A stretch of DNA of 16,805 nt, taken from assembly GCA_964342305.1 (NCBI GenBank), contig CAYFGK010000145.1, forward strand, positions 1-16,805. Direction: 5' to 3'. Below, in pieces: positions 1 to 7,841 of the stretch. Each line of letters starts with the position of its first letter. The first letter of the stretch is position 1. The translations under genes were made by a program, and so were the position numbers. The notes beneath the pieces were generated by a model, which was not told where the DNA came from, did no database searches, and was given only the letters and a program-made list of their open reading frames with translations. Source of the stretch: DT-110 sp964342305 (GTDB lineage Bacteria > Bacteroidota > Bacteroidia > Chitinophagales > Saprospiraceae).

Positions 1-3
1 ATC

Positions 4-30
4 CTCCCTCCCTTTTTCAAAGGGAGGGAG
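4..30. repeat. Perfect 12-bp hairpin downstream of ruvB
   Basis: A 12-bp perfect inverted repeat (4-15 and 19-30, arms CTCCCTCCCTTT/AAAGGGAGGGAG) surrounds a TTC loop. It lies in the 267-nt stretch downstream of the minus-strand ruvB, 238 nt past its stop codon. There is no clear U-tract, so it looks more like a dispersed REP-like hairpin than an intrinsic terminator, though it could stop or stabilise a ruvB transcript. Confidence 0.55.
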
Positions 31-85
31 TTAGAGGGTGGGTTTTGCCCCAAAAGCACAATCATTCAAGTTTCGTACAGTCCTG

Positions 86-222
86 GTGCTCAATGTTGAA
101 TGATGAATTAGTCTTTATCTAAAAACAAGTTCCGAAAATCCCCCACAAATACTGCAATACCCATACCCGCAAGGGTAAAACCTACCGAAAACATTCAGCA
201 TTGAGCACTCATCATTCAGCAT
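86..222. repeat. Heptamer-family inverted repeat downstream of ruvB
   Basis: Positions 86-108 carry AATG-type heptamer sequence in plus orientation (GTGCTCAATG then TTGAATGATG). Positions 192-222 carry the same family reversed (ATTCAGC, ATTGAGC, ATTCATC-like words). The two arms could pair across an 83-nt spacer. These are the same 7-bp words that build the arrays after 12763, but the 54-bp array core is absent. Nothing else gene-like is visible in 1-267. Confidence 0.5.
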
Positions 223-267
223 TTTCGTCCCAAAACCGCTTAGGGTGAACGAAGAGAGCAAAGGTCA

Positions 268-1296
268 TCATTCAAACAATGTCCCGTTACGTCCCGGCGG
301 CACCACCCCAATATGCTTATATGCTTTCTCCGTAGCCTCCCGGCCGCGTGGCGTGCGCTGAATGAAGCCTTCCATGATCAGGAAGGGCTCGTGCACCTCC
401 TCGATGGTGCCGGCCTCCTCCCCCACTGCGGTGGCGATAGTCGTAAGTCCTACCGGACCTCCCTTGAATTTATTGATGATGGCATCCAGGATGCGGTTGT
501 CCATCTCGTCGAGACCGTGATCGTCGACGTTGAGGGCTTCCAGCCCGTAGCGGGAGATCTTGACGTCGACGGTACCGTCGCCCTTCACCTGGGCGAAATC
601 GCGGATGCGGCGCAGCAAGGCGTTGGCAATACGCGGTGTTCCCCGGCTGCGGCGGGCGATCTCCTCGGCGCCCTCCTGCGTAATGGGGACTTCCAGAATG
701 CCCGCTGATCGCTTGATGATGTTGACCAGCGTTTTGTGATCGTAGTAATCAAGGTGGCAGTTGATGCCGAAACGGGCGCGCATGGGCGCCGTAAGCAGCC
801 CCATACGGGTGGTCGCACCCACCAGCGTAAAGGGGTTCAGGGTGATCTGTATACTGCGGGCATTGGGGCCGTTATCGATCATTATATCGATGCGGTAATC
901 CTCCATGGCCGAGTACAGGTATTCCTCTACCACGTTATTGAGCCGGTGGATCTCGTCGATGAAGAGCACGTCGCCTTCTTCCAGATTCGTGAGCAGGCCC
1001 GCCAGGTCACCGGGTTTTTCCAGGACCGGGCCGCTGGTCATTTTCAGGTCGGCACCCAGCTCGTTAGCAATGATGTAGGATAGTGTCGTTTTACCCAGAC
1101 CGGGAGGGCCATGTAGCAGTACGTGGTCCAGGGCTTCACCCCGCTGCAAGGCAGCCTGGATGAAGATCTGTAGGTTTTCGACGATTTTGGGTTGCCCGTT
1201 GAAGTCTTCGAGGGCCTGCGGCCGCAGGGCTTTTTCCACCTGTTTGTCTTCGTCACCAAAGGAAGATCCGGACGGATCCAGGTGCGGATTTGACAT
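268..1296 (-). CDS. ruvB: Holliday junction branch-migration helicase RuvB
   Basis: RuvB is the AAA+ motor of the RuvAB complex. It assembles as hexamers on DNA next to RuvA-bound Holliday junctions and drives branch migration during recombinational repair. The 342-aa product has the usual family length. Walker A (GPPGLGKTT) is at about 63-71, Walker B (FIDEIH) at 112-117 and sensor-1 (GATTR) at 160-164. The arginine-finger segment PMRARFG is at about 171-177, followed by the lid and a C-terminal winged-helix domain (KFKGGPVGLTTIA). The ATG at 1294-1296 gives the standard short N-terminal extension before the conserved LRPQ segment. It is transcribed away from icd, and no ruvA or ruvC is adjacent. 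Identification is by direct recognition of family motifs. Confidence 0.97.
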   Translation of the reverse strand: MSNPHLDPSGSSFGDEDKQVEKALRPQALEDFNGQPKIVENLQIFIQAALQRGEALDHVLLHGPPGLGKTTLSYIIANELGADLKMTSGPVLEKPGDLAGLLTNLEEGDVLFIDEIHRLNNVVEEYLYSAMEDYRIDIMIDNGPNARSIQITLNPFTLVGATTRMGLLTAPMRARFGINCHLDYYDHKTLVNIIKRSAGILEVPITQEGAEEIARRSRGTPRIANALLRRIRDFAQVKGDGTVDVKISRYGLEALNVDDHGLDEMDNRILDAIINKFKGGPVGLTTIATAVGEEAGTIEEVHEPFLIMEGFIQRTPRGREATEKAYKHIGVVPPGRNGTLFE

Positions 1297-1399
1297 GTGT
1301 GATCTAATTTTTTACAGCTTTCGCAAAAAAGAGTCCAAAACCCGGTCAAACTCTCCATAAACAAAGAGCCGTTCAACCCACGAAACACGTGATTTTTAG

Positions 1400-1407
1400 T
1401 ACATTTG
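1400..1407 (+). promoter_or_regulatory. Candidate Bacteroidota -7 box upstream of icd
   Basis: TACATTTG matches the TAnnTTTG -7 consensus of Bacteroidota primary sigma factor promoters. It lies in the 301-nt ruvB-icd divergent region and would give a leader of about 185 nt for icd. A matching -33 TTTG is not evident 19-20 bp upstream. The identical octamer occurs on the minus strand upstream of the Fe-S carrier gene (7766-7773), which modestly supports the call. The rest of 1297-1597 shows only a GAGACGCTC direct repeat at about 1478 and 1500. Confidence 0.4.
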
Positions 1408-1597
1408 TCGTGCTTTTGCGAAAGCCTGCTTTAATCTATTATGATTACCCTGCGAAGGCTTAACCAACTCCCCTCCTGAGACGCTCCGCGGATTGCACCG
1501 GAGACGCTCACTAACGGATGCATCGGTAGGATATCCGGGCGGTGTGGTTGCTGGTCAGGTCTTCGGTAATCCCAATCAAACAAAATACAATATTACA

Positions 1598-2863
1598 ATG
1601 AGCGGATCAAAAGTAACGATTGAAAACGGACAATTAAAGGTACCCAACGACCCAATCCTTCCTTTTATCGAAGGGGACGGTATTGGTCCGGATATTTGGG
1701 CAGCTGCCGTACGCGTATTCGACGCAGCAGTAGAGAAAGCCTACAGCGGTGACCGCAAAATTCACTGGAAAGAGGTACTGGCCGGCCAGAAAGCCTTTGA
1801 CCAAACGGGCGAATGGTTACCCCAGGCCACTCTCGATGCCATCGACGAGTATCTGGTAGCCATCAAAGGACCGCTGACCACTCCCGTCGGTGGCGGTATA
1901 CGGTCCCTCAATGTAGCCTTACGGCAAAAACTGGACCTCTACGCCTGTGTTCGTCCTGTTCGTTACTTCACCGGTGTGCCCTCCCCCGTGAAAGCGCCTG
2001 AGAAGGTCGACATGGTCATCTTCCGGGAAAACACCGAAGATATCTACGCCGGTATTGAATACCTCAACGGCACGGCCGAAGTAGAAAAGCTCAAGAAATT
2101 TCTCGTAGAGGAAATGGGTGTTACTCAGATCCGGTTCCCCGACACGGTTTCGCTGGGCATCAAGCCCGTTTCCGTCGAGGGTACGGAGCGTCTGGTGCGC
2201 GGTGCCATCGACTACGCGCTGGAGACCAAGCGTCCCTCCGTTACTCTGGTTCACAAGGGGAACATCATGAAATTTACCGAGGGTAAATTCAAGGATTGGG
2301 GTTACGAACTGGCCGAGCGCGAATACGGCGACAAAGTGTTCACCTGGGCCCAATACGACCGTATCGTGGCCGAAAAAGGCAAAGACGCCGCCAACGCCGC
2401 TCAGAACGAAGCTCTGAAAGCAGGAAAATTGCTGATTAAGGATGCCATCGCCGATGCCTTCCTGCAGCAGATACTGACCCGCCCCGCTGAATACAGCGTG
2501 ATCGCCACCCTCAACCTGAATGGCGACTACGTATCGGATGCCCTGGCCGCCGAAGTAGGTGGAATCGGTATCGCTCCCGGTGCCAACATCAATTACAATA
2601 CCGGAAAAGCGATCTTCGAAGCAACTCACGGTACCGCACCGAAATACGCCGGTATGGACAAGGTGAACCCAAGTTCCGTCATCCTCTCCGGAGAAATGAT
2701 GCTCCGCTACATGGGTTGGAACGAAGCGGCCGACCTCATCATTAAAGGGATGGAGGGCGCCATAGGTAACAAGCGCGTAACCTACGACTTCGAACGCCTG
2801 ATGGACGGGGCGACCCTGCTGAAGTGCTCCGAATTTGGGGACGAACTGATTGCCAATATGTAA
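1598..2863 (+). CDS. icd: NADP-dependent isocitrate dehydrogenase
   Basis: This enzyme oxidatively decarboxylates isocitrate to 2-oxoglutarate in the TCA cycle, producing NADPH. The 421-aa product is close to the E. coli Icd length. The substrate loop IRSLNVALRQ is present (Ser103, Asn105, Arg109; Ser103 corresponds to the residue phosphorylated by AceK in E. coli). The FRENTEDIYAGIEY segment and the cofactor motif HGTAPKYAG with a following KVNPSS are also present. The Lys-Tyr pair in that motif is typical of NADP rather than NAD specificity. The frame stays open upstream to a TTG at 1493, but homology begins only after the ATG at 1598, so that start is used. A strong terminator follows 28 nt after the stop. 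No aceK is visible nearby. Confidence 0.97.
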   Translation: MSGSKVTIENGQLKVPNDPILPFIEGDGIGPDIWAAAVRVFDAAVEKAYSGDRKIHWKEVLAGQKAFDQTGEWLPQATLDAIDEYLVAIKGPLTTPVGGGIRSLNVALRQKLDLYACVRPVRYFTGVPSPVKAPEKVDMVIFRENTEDIYAGIEYLNGTAEVEKLKKFLVEEMGVTQIRFPDTVSLGIKPVSVEGTERLVRGAIDYALETKRPSVTLVHKGNIMKFTEGKFKDWGYELAEREYGDKVFTWAQYDRIVAEKGKDAANAAQNEALKAGKLLIKDAIADAFLQQILTRPAEYSVIATLNLNGDYVSDALAAEVGGIGIAPGANINYNTGKAIFEATHGTAPKYAGMDKVNPSSVILSGEMMLRYMGWNEAADLIIKGMEGAIGNKRVTYDFERLMDGATLLKCSEFGDELIANM

Positions 2864-2890
2864 TCAGCGCGTTTTCGTCAAAAGAACTGC

Positions 2891-2926
2891 AAACGGCTTT
2901 CCGGATACCCGGGAAGCCGTTTTTTA
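2891..2926 (+). terminator. Rho-independent terminator of icd
   Basis: A 14-bp stem (2891-2904 with 2909-2922, one G-U wobble) with an ATAC loop is followed by a run of Ts at 2920-2925. It lies 27 nt past the icd stop codon. This is a canonical intrinsic terminator on the plus strand. Confidence 0.88.
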
Positions 2927-3019
2927 GTTCTTTTCTTTTCAAATTGCCGGTTGATTTCGACCGTACCTGACGGCACGGAGATCATCCTCGGGTGTCCTTT
3001 TTTACCGGGCTTGCGTACC

Positions 3020-3120
3020 TATACCGCTTCCGAAAAGGTTTGGGCTTCGCCCAATCTTTTCACGCGAGTATATACTCGACTCGAAGTAGTTTTGCTCCGC
3101 AGTACTTCGTTGTCGGTATA
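3020..3120. repeat. Cloverleaf-like structured element
   Basis: An outer 7-bp stem (TATACCG 3020-3026 with CGGTATA 3114-3120) encloses three hairpins in series. Hairpin A is 3032-3061: GAAAAG and TTGGGC pair with GCCCAA and CTTTTC, with a small internal loop and a TTC apical loop. Hairpin B is the perfect 14-bp palindrome at 3065-3078. Hairpin C is 3082-3109: CGAAGTA/TACTTCG plus inner TGC/GCA. The whole folds on either strand, has no coding potential, and is not a tRNA. It could be a non-autonomous mobile repeat (MITE/REP class) or a structured RNA. Confidence 0.5.
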
Positions 3121-3151
3121 ACGGCAGGCAACGTGGGTTCATAGTGTATTG

Positions 3152-3202
3152 GGTAGAGGGTATTAGGTATTAAGACCTGGTTTAATCCCCATACCCTCTA
3201 CC
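3152..3202. repeat. 12-bp inverted repeat in icd-lipoprotein spacer
   Basis: GGTAGAGGGTAT (3152-3163) is the exact reverse complement of 3191-3202, with a 27-nt loop. It lies between the cloverleaf element and the next inverted repeat. It is probably another dispersed intergenic hairpin. Confidence 0.5.
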
Positions 3203-3215
3203 TACTACTCTGTAC

Positions 3216-3272
3216 CGGGAGGTTGGGCTTTAACAATCATTATTTTCGGATTAATTCATGCCCAACCTCCCG
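3216..3272. repeat. 13-bp inverted repeat upstream of lipoprotein gene
   Basis: CGGGAGGTTGGGC (3216-3228) is perfectly complementary to 3260-3272 across a 31-nt AT-rich loop. It ends 96 nt before the lipoprotein ATG. A loose -7-like word (TATTTTCG, 3241-3248) sits in the loop, so the element may overlap a promoter. That is speculative. Confidence 0.45.
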
Positions 3273-3322
3273 TTAAAAAAATTAATACTCGTTAAAAAAG
3301 CCGTTAAATCAAATCATGGTAA

Positions 3323-3339
3323 GGGGGTACCCTACCCCC
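3323..3339 (+). promoter_or_regulatory. Small GC hairpin in the lipoprotein leader
   Basis: GGGGGTA (3323-3329) pairs with TACCCCC (3333-3339) across a CCC loop. It ends 29 nt before the start codon of the lipoprotein gene. In an mRNA leader it would be a stable stem close to the ribosome-binding region. Its role is unknown. Confidence 0.35.
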
Positions 3340-3368
3340 GACAGGTATCTTAAGGTAAAATCCAAACC

Positions 3369-3821
3369 ATGAAAAAACACGTTTACCTGCTTCTGCTTGT
3401 CCCATTCCTGCTTACTGGTTGTATTACCGAGTGGCGTCTCAACAACAAAGAGGATCGGATCATGGGCGTCTGGGAAATTGAAAAAGCCCACTACAAGGAA
3501 TTCGGAGCCCTGTTCCGCGACAATATCACCAACCGGTATAATGGTGACCGCATCGAGTTCTTGCCCGACTTCACGGTCATTTATGATGATTATTCCCAAC
3601 GGCGGTTCTCCTACGGGGAATGGGAACTATTCGCCACCCGTGAATATTTCGACGACGACAGTGACATCGACTTTTACGTCGACATGTATTTCTACGATGA
3701 CCGCGGTGGCCTCCTGTTCGATCTCAATGGAGCCGTCCAACGGCTTACCTATAATCGCTTTACCCTGCGCGTTCCGGATCGCGGAGGGGAGACGATATTG
3801 CGGATGCGGAAGATTGATTAG
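3369..3821 (+). CDS. Small lipoprotein, lipocalin-like fold suspected
   Basis: The 150-aa protein has a classic lipoprotein signal: MKKH, a Leu/Val/Pro-rich core and the lipobox LLTGC with Cys18 as the lipidation site. It should therefore be anchored to the periplasmic or outer membrane. The mature part begins with a charged linker. It then shows an IMGVWEIEKA segment, alternating hydrophobic/polar strands rich in Asp and aromatic residues, and a final ILRMRKID strand. This pattern resembles the small lipocalin-like/DUF4488-type lipoproteins common in Bacteroidota, but I cannot assign a family with certainty. No substrate or catalytic residues are recognisable. It stands alone between icd (same strand) and a convergent gene pair. 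The start is fixed by the signal peptide. Confidence 0.8.
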   Translation: MKKHVYLLLLVPFLLTGCITEWRLNNKEDRIMGVWEIEKAHYKEFGALFRDNITNRYNGDRIEFLPDFTVIYDDYSQRRFSYGEWELFATREYFDDDSDIDFYVDMYFYDDRGGLLFDLNGAVQRLTYNRFTLRVPDRGGETILRMRKID

Positions 3822-3829
3822 TTGTGGTA

Positions 3830-3893
3830 AGACTTGGAGAGGCTAGATGCTAGACAGAAGACTTAGACCCTCTATATCTTCTATCTAGCCTCT
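3830..3893. repeat. Intergenic hairpin repeat, AGACTTG family, copy 1
   Basis: AGAGGCTAGAT (3838-3848) is perfectly complementary to 3883-3893. The leading 19 bases (3830-3848) match 8434-8452 at 17 positions, so this is one of two copies of a dispersed hairpin repeat in the window. It lies between the convergent lipoprotein and glycosylasparaginase genes and may act as a bidirectional stop or mRNA stabiliser. Confidence 0.5.
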
Positions 3894-3901
3894 ATAAATC
3901 T

Positions 3902-4870
3902 TCAGTCTTTCAGCGCCGAAGGCGCTGAAAAAGTCTCCACCCCATCCTCCGTCATGACGGCGTAGGTGAATCCGGGCTGAATACTGTAGGCGCCGGTGCG
4001 GCCGCTGATGTCCGTGGCGATCAATCCGATCTGAAAATCGCGATAGGTATCGGGATGGTGTTCGATGACGCGGTCGATGGCCTTACGGCAGGCGCGTTGC
4101 GGGTTGTCACCCTGGCGCATGAATTCCACGACCAGGTAGGAACCTACCGTACGCAGCAAGGCTTCACCGAGGCCGGTGCCGACCGCAGCGCCCACCTGAT
4201 TATCAACGTACAGGCCGGCGCCGATAATGGGCGAGTCCCCGACCCGACCGCGCATCTTATACGCGGCGCCACTTGTAGTGCAGGCACCCGACAAATCACC
4301 GTCCTGATCCTGGGCCAGGATACCAATGGTGTCGTGGTTTTCGATGTTGATGACGGGTTTGTAATCGGAGGTTTTTAACCAGTTCTGCCAATCCTTGCGG
4401 GAGCCTTCCGTCAGGAGGTTTTCCCGTTCAAATCCCTGCTCCACAGCGAATTGCTGGGCACCTTCGCCAGCCAGTATGACGTGGGGTGTTTCCTCCATCA
4501 CTTTGCGGGCCACCTGTACGGCGTGTTTGATCTCTTCTAGAAATACAACGGATCCGCAATTTCCCCGATGGTCCATCACACAGGAATCGAGGGTCACCCG
4601 GCCTTCGCGATCGGGGCGGCCACCGTATCCTACCGAACGATCATCGGGATCGGCTTCCGGCACCATTGCCCCCTGCTCTACCGCATCGAGGGCTTTCCCG
4701 CCCGATTGCAGGCTGGCGAAAGCAGCTTCGCAGGCTTTGGCATTATTCCAGGTCGCAATGACCAATGGTTTGTTCGAGCGTTTCCTTTTGCGGGGAACCG
4801 CCGACCAGAAAGGGGTACTGAGTGCAGAAAGAAATCCAAGTTGTAAAAATTGGCGTCTGTTGTTGGTCAT
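3902..4870 (-). CDS. Tat-exported N4-(beta-N-acetylglucosaminyl)-L-asparaginase (Ntn-hydrolase)
   Basis: Glycosylasparaginases cleave the GlcNAc-Asn bond of glycoasparagine, or relatives act on asparagine and isoaspartyl bonds. They are Ntn hydrolases that self-cleave into alpha and beta chains. The 322-aa protein contains the diagnostic HDTIGILA segment. Thr181 would be the new beta-chain N-terminus and nucleophile. The substrate-binding GRVGDSPIIGAGLYVD segment lies at about 208-223 and GTGLGEALLR near 231-240. The N-terminus NNRRQFLQLG is a twin-arginine signal followed by a hydrophobic stretch, so periplasmic export in folded form is expected. It starts 9 nt after the stop of the T9SS protein gene on the same strand, so the two are probably co-transcribed. 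Related asparaginases and isoaspartyl peptidases cannot be excluded, but the motif set fits glycosylasparaginase best. Confidence 0.92.
   Translation of the reverse strand: MTNNRRQFLQLGFLSALSTPFWSAVPRKRKRSNKPLVIATWNNAKACEAAFASLQSGGKALDAVEQGAMVPEADPDDRSVGYGGRPDREGRVTLDSCVMDHRGNCGSVVFLEEIKHAVQVARKVMEETPHVILAGEGAQQFAVEQGFERENLLTEGSRKDWQNWLKTSDYKPVINIENHDTIGILAQDQDGDLSGACTTSGAAYKMRGRVGDSPIIGAGLYVDNQVGAAVGTGLGEALLRTVGSYLVVEFMRQGDNPQRACRKAIDRVIEHHPDTYRDFQIGLIATDISGRTGAYSIQPGFTYAVMTEDGVETFSAPSALKD
3908..3930. repeat. Perfect 10-bp hairpin inside the 3' end of the asparaginase gene
   Basis: TTTCAGCGCC (3908-3917) pairs perfectly with GGCGCTGAAA (3921-3930) around GAA. It lies within the last nine sense codons of the minus-strand gene. 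On the minus strand it precedes the stop codon directly and could serve as an end-of-transcript stem although no U-tract follows. Confidence 0.5.
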
Positions 4871-4879
4871 AGTATTTTT

Positions 4880-7204
4880 TTACTGTCCGGTGATCATGAA
4901 TCGCTGGCTACCCACGCCCTCGTTGGTGACAATACGCACGGTATAGGTCCCTGCGGGCAGGTCAGACACATCGACGGGTAGTTGTTCGGTCCGCACCTGT
5001 GTCCAGGAGCGGTACCACTGCAAACGTCCGGACATATCAAATATTTCCACCCGGGCCTCATCTGCCTGCTGGGCCAGGGCCAGACGTACATTTAACTGTT
5101 GTACGGTGGGGTTGGGAAACACAAAGAATTGGTCGTTCAGATTTTGTGCCGGCTCGCGGGTACTGGTCACGGGCATGTCGCCGACCGTCATACGCACGGT
5201 CGGGACGATATCGCGACCGAAACCTACGGTGCTGAAGTTGGCGGTTGACAGGTCCCCTTCAACACCCAGGACACCGGCGTAACGGGGCATACCCTGCACT
5301 TGGGACAAGAAAACGGAGGCGTTATAATCAAAATTTTCACTGGCTGCAAACGAAACGGTTGTTTCATCCGAGGCATAGTATTCCAGCATCACCAGGTAGC
5401 CCATATCATCCTTCAGTGCGATGGGATCGTCTAGTGATGGGAAGGGTACCTCATTGATCGCTCCGGCCGTCTCATTTCCGGTTATGGTATATATATCAAA
5501 CCCGACCTGCGTGATCTCACTGCGGTCGGCAATCCCGTCGTTATTAGCATCCTCGGGCCATTCGTAAACGGAGAGTGCGATGGACTGACCGGCGTCAGCA
5601 CCGGGAGCTCCCAGAGCGAACTGAATAGTTTGAATGAACTGCCCCTCCCCATTAGGCACGTAGAAATGGTTACCGTAGGCCCAGGAATGTACTTCGCCCG
5701 CATCCCAGTTGCCGGCAGCCGGTACGATGGGCGTTGTAGCTCCGCCTTCTTTGGCAAATAGGTTCTGGGTAGCCCGGAACACAAAGGCTTGTACATTATT
5801 AGTTGTATCGAAATCCATGCTATCAGAGCGGATCTGATAGAACCCGGTATAAGTACCCGTATCAGCCGGTACAAAAGTGGGTCCGAAGGGCACATTTTCC
5901 ACCAGGGTGTTGCCGGGCACATTACCGTATTCCAGGTCCTCGTTAAAGACTTCGGTGCCGTCCTGATTGAAAACCGACACGTTGAGGGTCGTATTGGGCT
6001 GGGTAAGGGCTCCTACATTCTCGATATCCGCCAGGAATGGAATGGGCTCTGCCTGGCTCAATGGAAACTGTGCGTTCGGTGGTATTGCGAAAAAATCGCC
6101 ATTGACCCGCAGGTTATTGGCCTCCTGGGCTACGATTTGCACGTCGTCGATGGCCCACCAGTAGTAGTTAGAGAAGTACGTGAATCGGACCACCACCGAG
6201 TCGGCATTGCCGGTTCCCGGTAAGGGGACAGAAACGACCGGGTCGGCCAGGGTCACATCAAAAGTTTCCAGTTCGGTATTGACCAAAGAAGTATCCCAGG
6301 AGACCCCACCATCGGTACTCCAGGTAATCATGTAATCACTCTGGAACTGGGCCGTCAGCTGGTGAAAGCGCAAGCTATAGCCGACGGCTTCGGAATCCGT
6401 CAGATCAATGGCAGGTGACGTAAGTTGGGCTACCTGCGGAGCCGGGCAGGGGCCACTACCCAAGCCGTCCGTACAATCCCCCAGATTATCATTGAATTCG
6501 GAGTTGAATAGTAAAACGCCGTTGCAGCGGGTCGGAGATTGGGTATTAAACCCTACCCCAAAGCAATCACTTTGTAAACCTCCTTCATCCACCCATTCCC
6601 AGGCGGCGTTTTCGGCTCCAGTCCCGAAGCAGGACAAACCGGTGGTGGTCCAGCCATTGAAACCTCCGTTAAAATCCTCGTAATAAACAATTTCGCCATC
6701 AAAGTCATCAACCACATCAATACGCTGGAAAGATCCGGTTACACCATCCGGCAACGCAGCTTTAAGCGCCTCACCATTGGCGGTACTCATGAAAAAAGAT
6801 GGAATGGTCACAGCTTCCGCAAAATCACCGGCAGCCATCGTAATGGTACCGTTTACATCATCGGTATCATTATTAAGCACCAATACCGCAATCGCACCTG
6901 CCTGCTGGGCATTGTACACCTTGAGGGAGAAATTACAGACCCCACGGTCAATCACGGCGATCTGATCGGTAAGGTCATTCATTACGGTATCGCAGCCCAG
7001 CGTCCCACCGGTACCGTCCTCAATCAGGGTGAAAGGGCCACTTACCACTGGTAAATCACAAAGGGCGGGGCCGAAACCGGCGATCGTTACGCCGTATTCA
7101 CCACTGAATACCGAAGGTGTATCAACAGTCAGAAAGACATTCTGCCCGGACAACTGGATGGTCAAAGCCATGCAAATGGTGACAAAGAGTAGTTGTTTTT
7201 TCAT
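4880..7204 (-). CDS. T9SS-secreted PA-domain surface/extracellular protein
   Basis: The 774-aa secreted protein has a signal peptide at about 1-20 (MKKQLLFVTICMALTIQLSG) and a protease-associated (PA) domain at about 35-160 with segments such as IAVIDRGVCNF and AGAIAVLVLNN. A jelly-roll/choice-of-anchor or MAM-like region follows, with TWSTDGGVSWD and YYWWAIDDVQI. Next are Ig-like beta segments. The last 80 or so residues are a T9SS type A sorting domain (VFPNPTVQQLNV, LPAGTYTVRIVTNEG). No peptidase catalytic motif is visible, so it is an adhesin, binding protein or orphaned protease accessory. The frame is open upstream to 7414, but that extension runs through the Fe-S carrier's terminator and lacks a signal sequence, so the ATG at 7202-7204 is chosen. 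It lies 9 nt upstream of the glycosylasparaginase gene, suggesting an operon for extracellular glycoprotein breakdown (inference). Confidence 0.92.
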   Translation of the reverse strand: MKKQLLFVTICMALTIQLSGQNVFLTVDTPSVFSGEYGVTIAGFGPALCDLPVVSGPFTLIEDGTGGTLGCDTVMNDLTDQIAVIDRGVCNFSLKVYNAQQAGAIAVLVLNNDTDDVNGTITMAAGDFAEAVTIPSFFMSTANGEALKAALPDGVTGSFQRIDVVDDFDGEIVYYEDFNGGFNGWTTTGLSCFGTGAENAAWEWVDEGGLQSDCFGVGFNTQSPTRCNGVLLFNSEFNDNLGDCTDGLGSGPCPAPQVAQLTSPAIDLTDSEAVGYSLRFHQLTAQFQSDYMITWSTDGGVSWDTSLVNTELETFDVTLADPVVSVPLPGTGNADSVVVRFTYFSNYYWWAIDDVQIVAQEANNLRVNGDFFAIPPNAQFPLSQAEPIPFLADIENVGALTQPNTTLNVSVFNQDGTEVFNEDLEYGNVPGNTLVENVPFGPTFVPADTGTYTGFYQIRSDSMDFDTTNNVQAFVFRATQNLFAKEGGATTPIVPAAGNWDAGEVHSWAYGNHFYVPNGEGQFIQTIQFALGAPGADAGQSIALSVYEWPEDANNDGIADRSEITQVGFDIYTITGNETAGAINEVPFPSLDDPIALKDDMGYLVMLEYYASDETTVSFAASENFDYNASVFLSQVQGMPRYAGVLGVEGDLSTANFSTVGFGRDIVPTVRMTVGDMPVTSTREPAQNLNDQFFVFPNPTVQQLNVRLALAQQADEARVEIFDMSGRLQWYRSWTQVRTEQLPVDVSDLPAGTYTVRIVTNEGVGSQRFMITGQ

Positions 7205-7270
7205 ACGTCTGATATAACTTATTATGGGATATAAGGTACACGGAAAAATGCTTTTTGCGAAAGCAGACAC

Positions 7271-7308
7271 AAAAAAAGGGCTGACTTCGTCTGAAGCCAG
7301 CCCTTTTT
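7271..7308 (-). terminator. Rho-independent terminator of the Fe-S carrier gene
   Basis: A 16-bp stem (7273-7288 with 7293-7308, one A-C mismatch) with a GTCT loop lies 21 nt past the minus-strand stop codon. Seven As at 7271-7277 give the U-run on the minus-strand transcript. The As and Ts on both sides could make it work in either direction. It separates the Fe-S carrier from the downstream T9SS gene. Confidence 0.87.
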
Positions 7309-7328
7309 CCCGAAAGGGAATAGCAAAA

Positions 7329-7679
7329 TCAGGCGGAAAAGGAGGTTCCGCAACCACAGGTATCTTCCGCATTGGGATTATTGAAGGAAAAGCCCCGGTT
7401 GTTAAGGCCTTCAATCCAATCGATCTCCATACCCAGCAAATAAATGGTGTGGGATTTTTGCATCAGCACCTTCATACCGCCGATATGGTATTCGGCATCA
7501 TTGTCCTTGGCAATATCAAATCCCAGGATATAGGAGAAGCCGGAGCAACCGCCTCCCTTCACCCCAACGCGCAGTCCGTGATCCTGCGGGATATTCTGCT
7601 CGTCCCGAATGCGTTGCAGTTGTTTCAGTGCGCCTTCGGTCAGTGTTATCGGCTGTGTTTGTGTGGTGACATCACTCAT
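7329..7679 (-). CDS. A-type iron-sulfur cluster carrier (IscA/SufA/ErpA family)
   Basis: A-type carriers accept Fe-S clusters from the scaffold and pass them to apo-enzymes in the cytoplasm. The 116-aa protein has family length. The three conserved cysteines are Cys45 in GGGCSGFSY and Cys108 and Cys110 in the C-terminal CGCG motif. The LTEGALKQLQ helix at the N-terminus and the GMEIDWIEGLNNRGFSFNNPNA segment before the last cysteines are typical. It sits alone, with its own candidate promoter and terminator; no iscS, iscU or suf genes are in the window. Which of IscA, SufA or ErpA it replaces cannot be told from sequence alone. The ATG at 7677-7679 gives a short polar leader before the conserved domain. 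Confidence 0.95.
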   Translation of the reverse strand: MSDVTTQTQPITLTEGALKQLQRIRDEQNIPQDHGLRVGVKGGGCSGFSYILGFDIAKDNDAEYHIGGMKVLMQKSHTIYLLGMEIDWIEGLNNRGFSFNNPNAEDTCGCGTSFSA

Positions 7680-7765
7680 AGTTCGCTTTTTCGTCTTTTC
7701 TATGTCTAGTTAGGCAAACAACCCGGCTATGGTTTTAGTTTGTGTATCGAAGCGTTTGCCTAAAG

Positions 7766-7773
7766 CAAATGTA
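7766..7773 (-). promoter_or_regulatory. Candidate -7 box for the Fe-S carrier gene
   Basis: On the minus strand this reads TACATTTG, a full match to the TAnnTTTG -7 consensus of Bacteroidota and identical to the box upstream of icd. It lies 86 nt upstream of the start codon. A -33 element is not obvious. The rest of 7680-7877 contains no gene. Confidence 0.42.
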
Positions 7774-7841
7774 CAAATCATACGAAAAAAAGTAAATTAG
7801 CATTCTTGACCCTTTGTAAAAACGGCTATCGCACCTTCCCG

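Noticed and set aside
1493..1597. 35-codon N-terminal extension of icd from a TTG
   Set aside because: There is no similarity to Icd N-termini, and the ATG at 1598 gives the family length.
1919..2629. 236-codon minus-strand ORF opposite icd
   Set aside because: It is an antisense shadow of a highly conserved enzyme gene and has no recognisable domain.
3020..3120. tRNA gene
   Set aside because: The cloverleaf shape is there, but there are no T-loop or D-loop consensus bases, no anticodon loop of 7 and no acceptor-stem geometry.
7205..7414. 70-codon N-terminal extension of the T9SS protein
   Set aside because: It runs through the Fe-S carrier terminator and coding region. The signal peptide begins at the ATG at 7202-7204.
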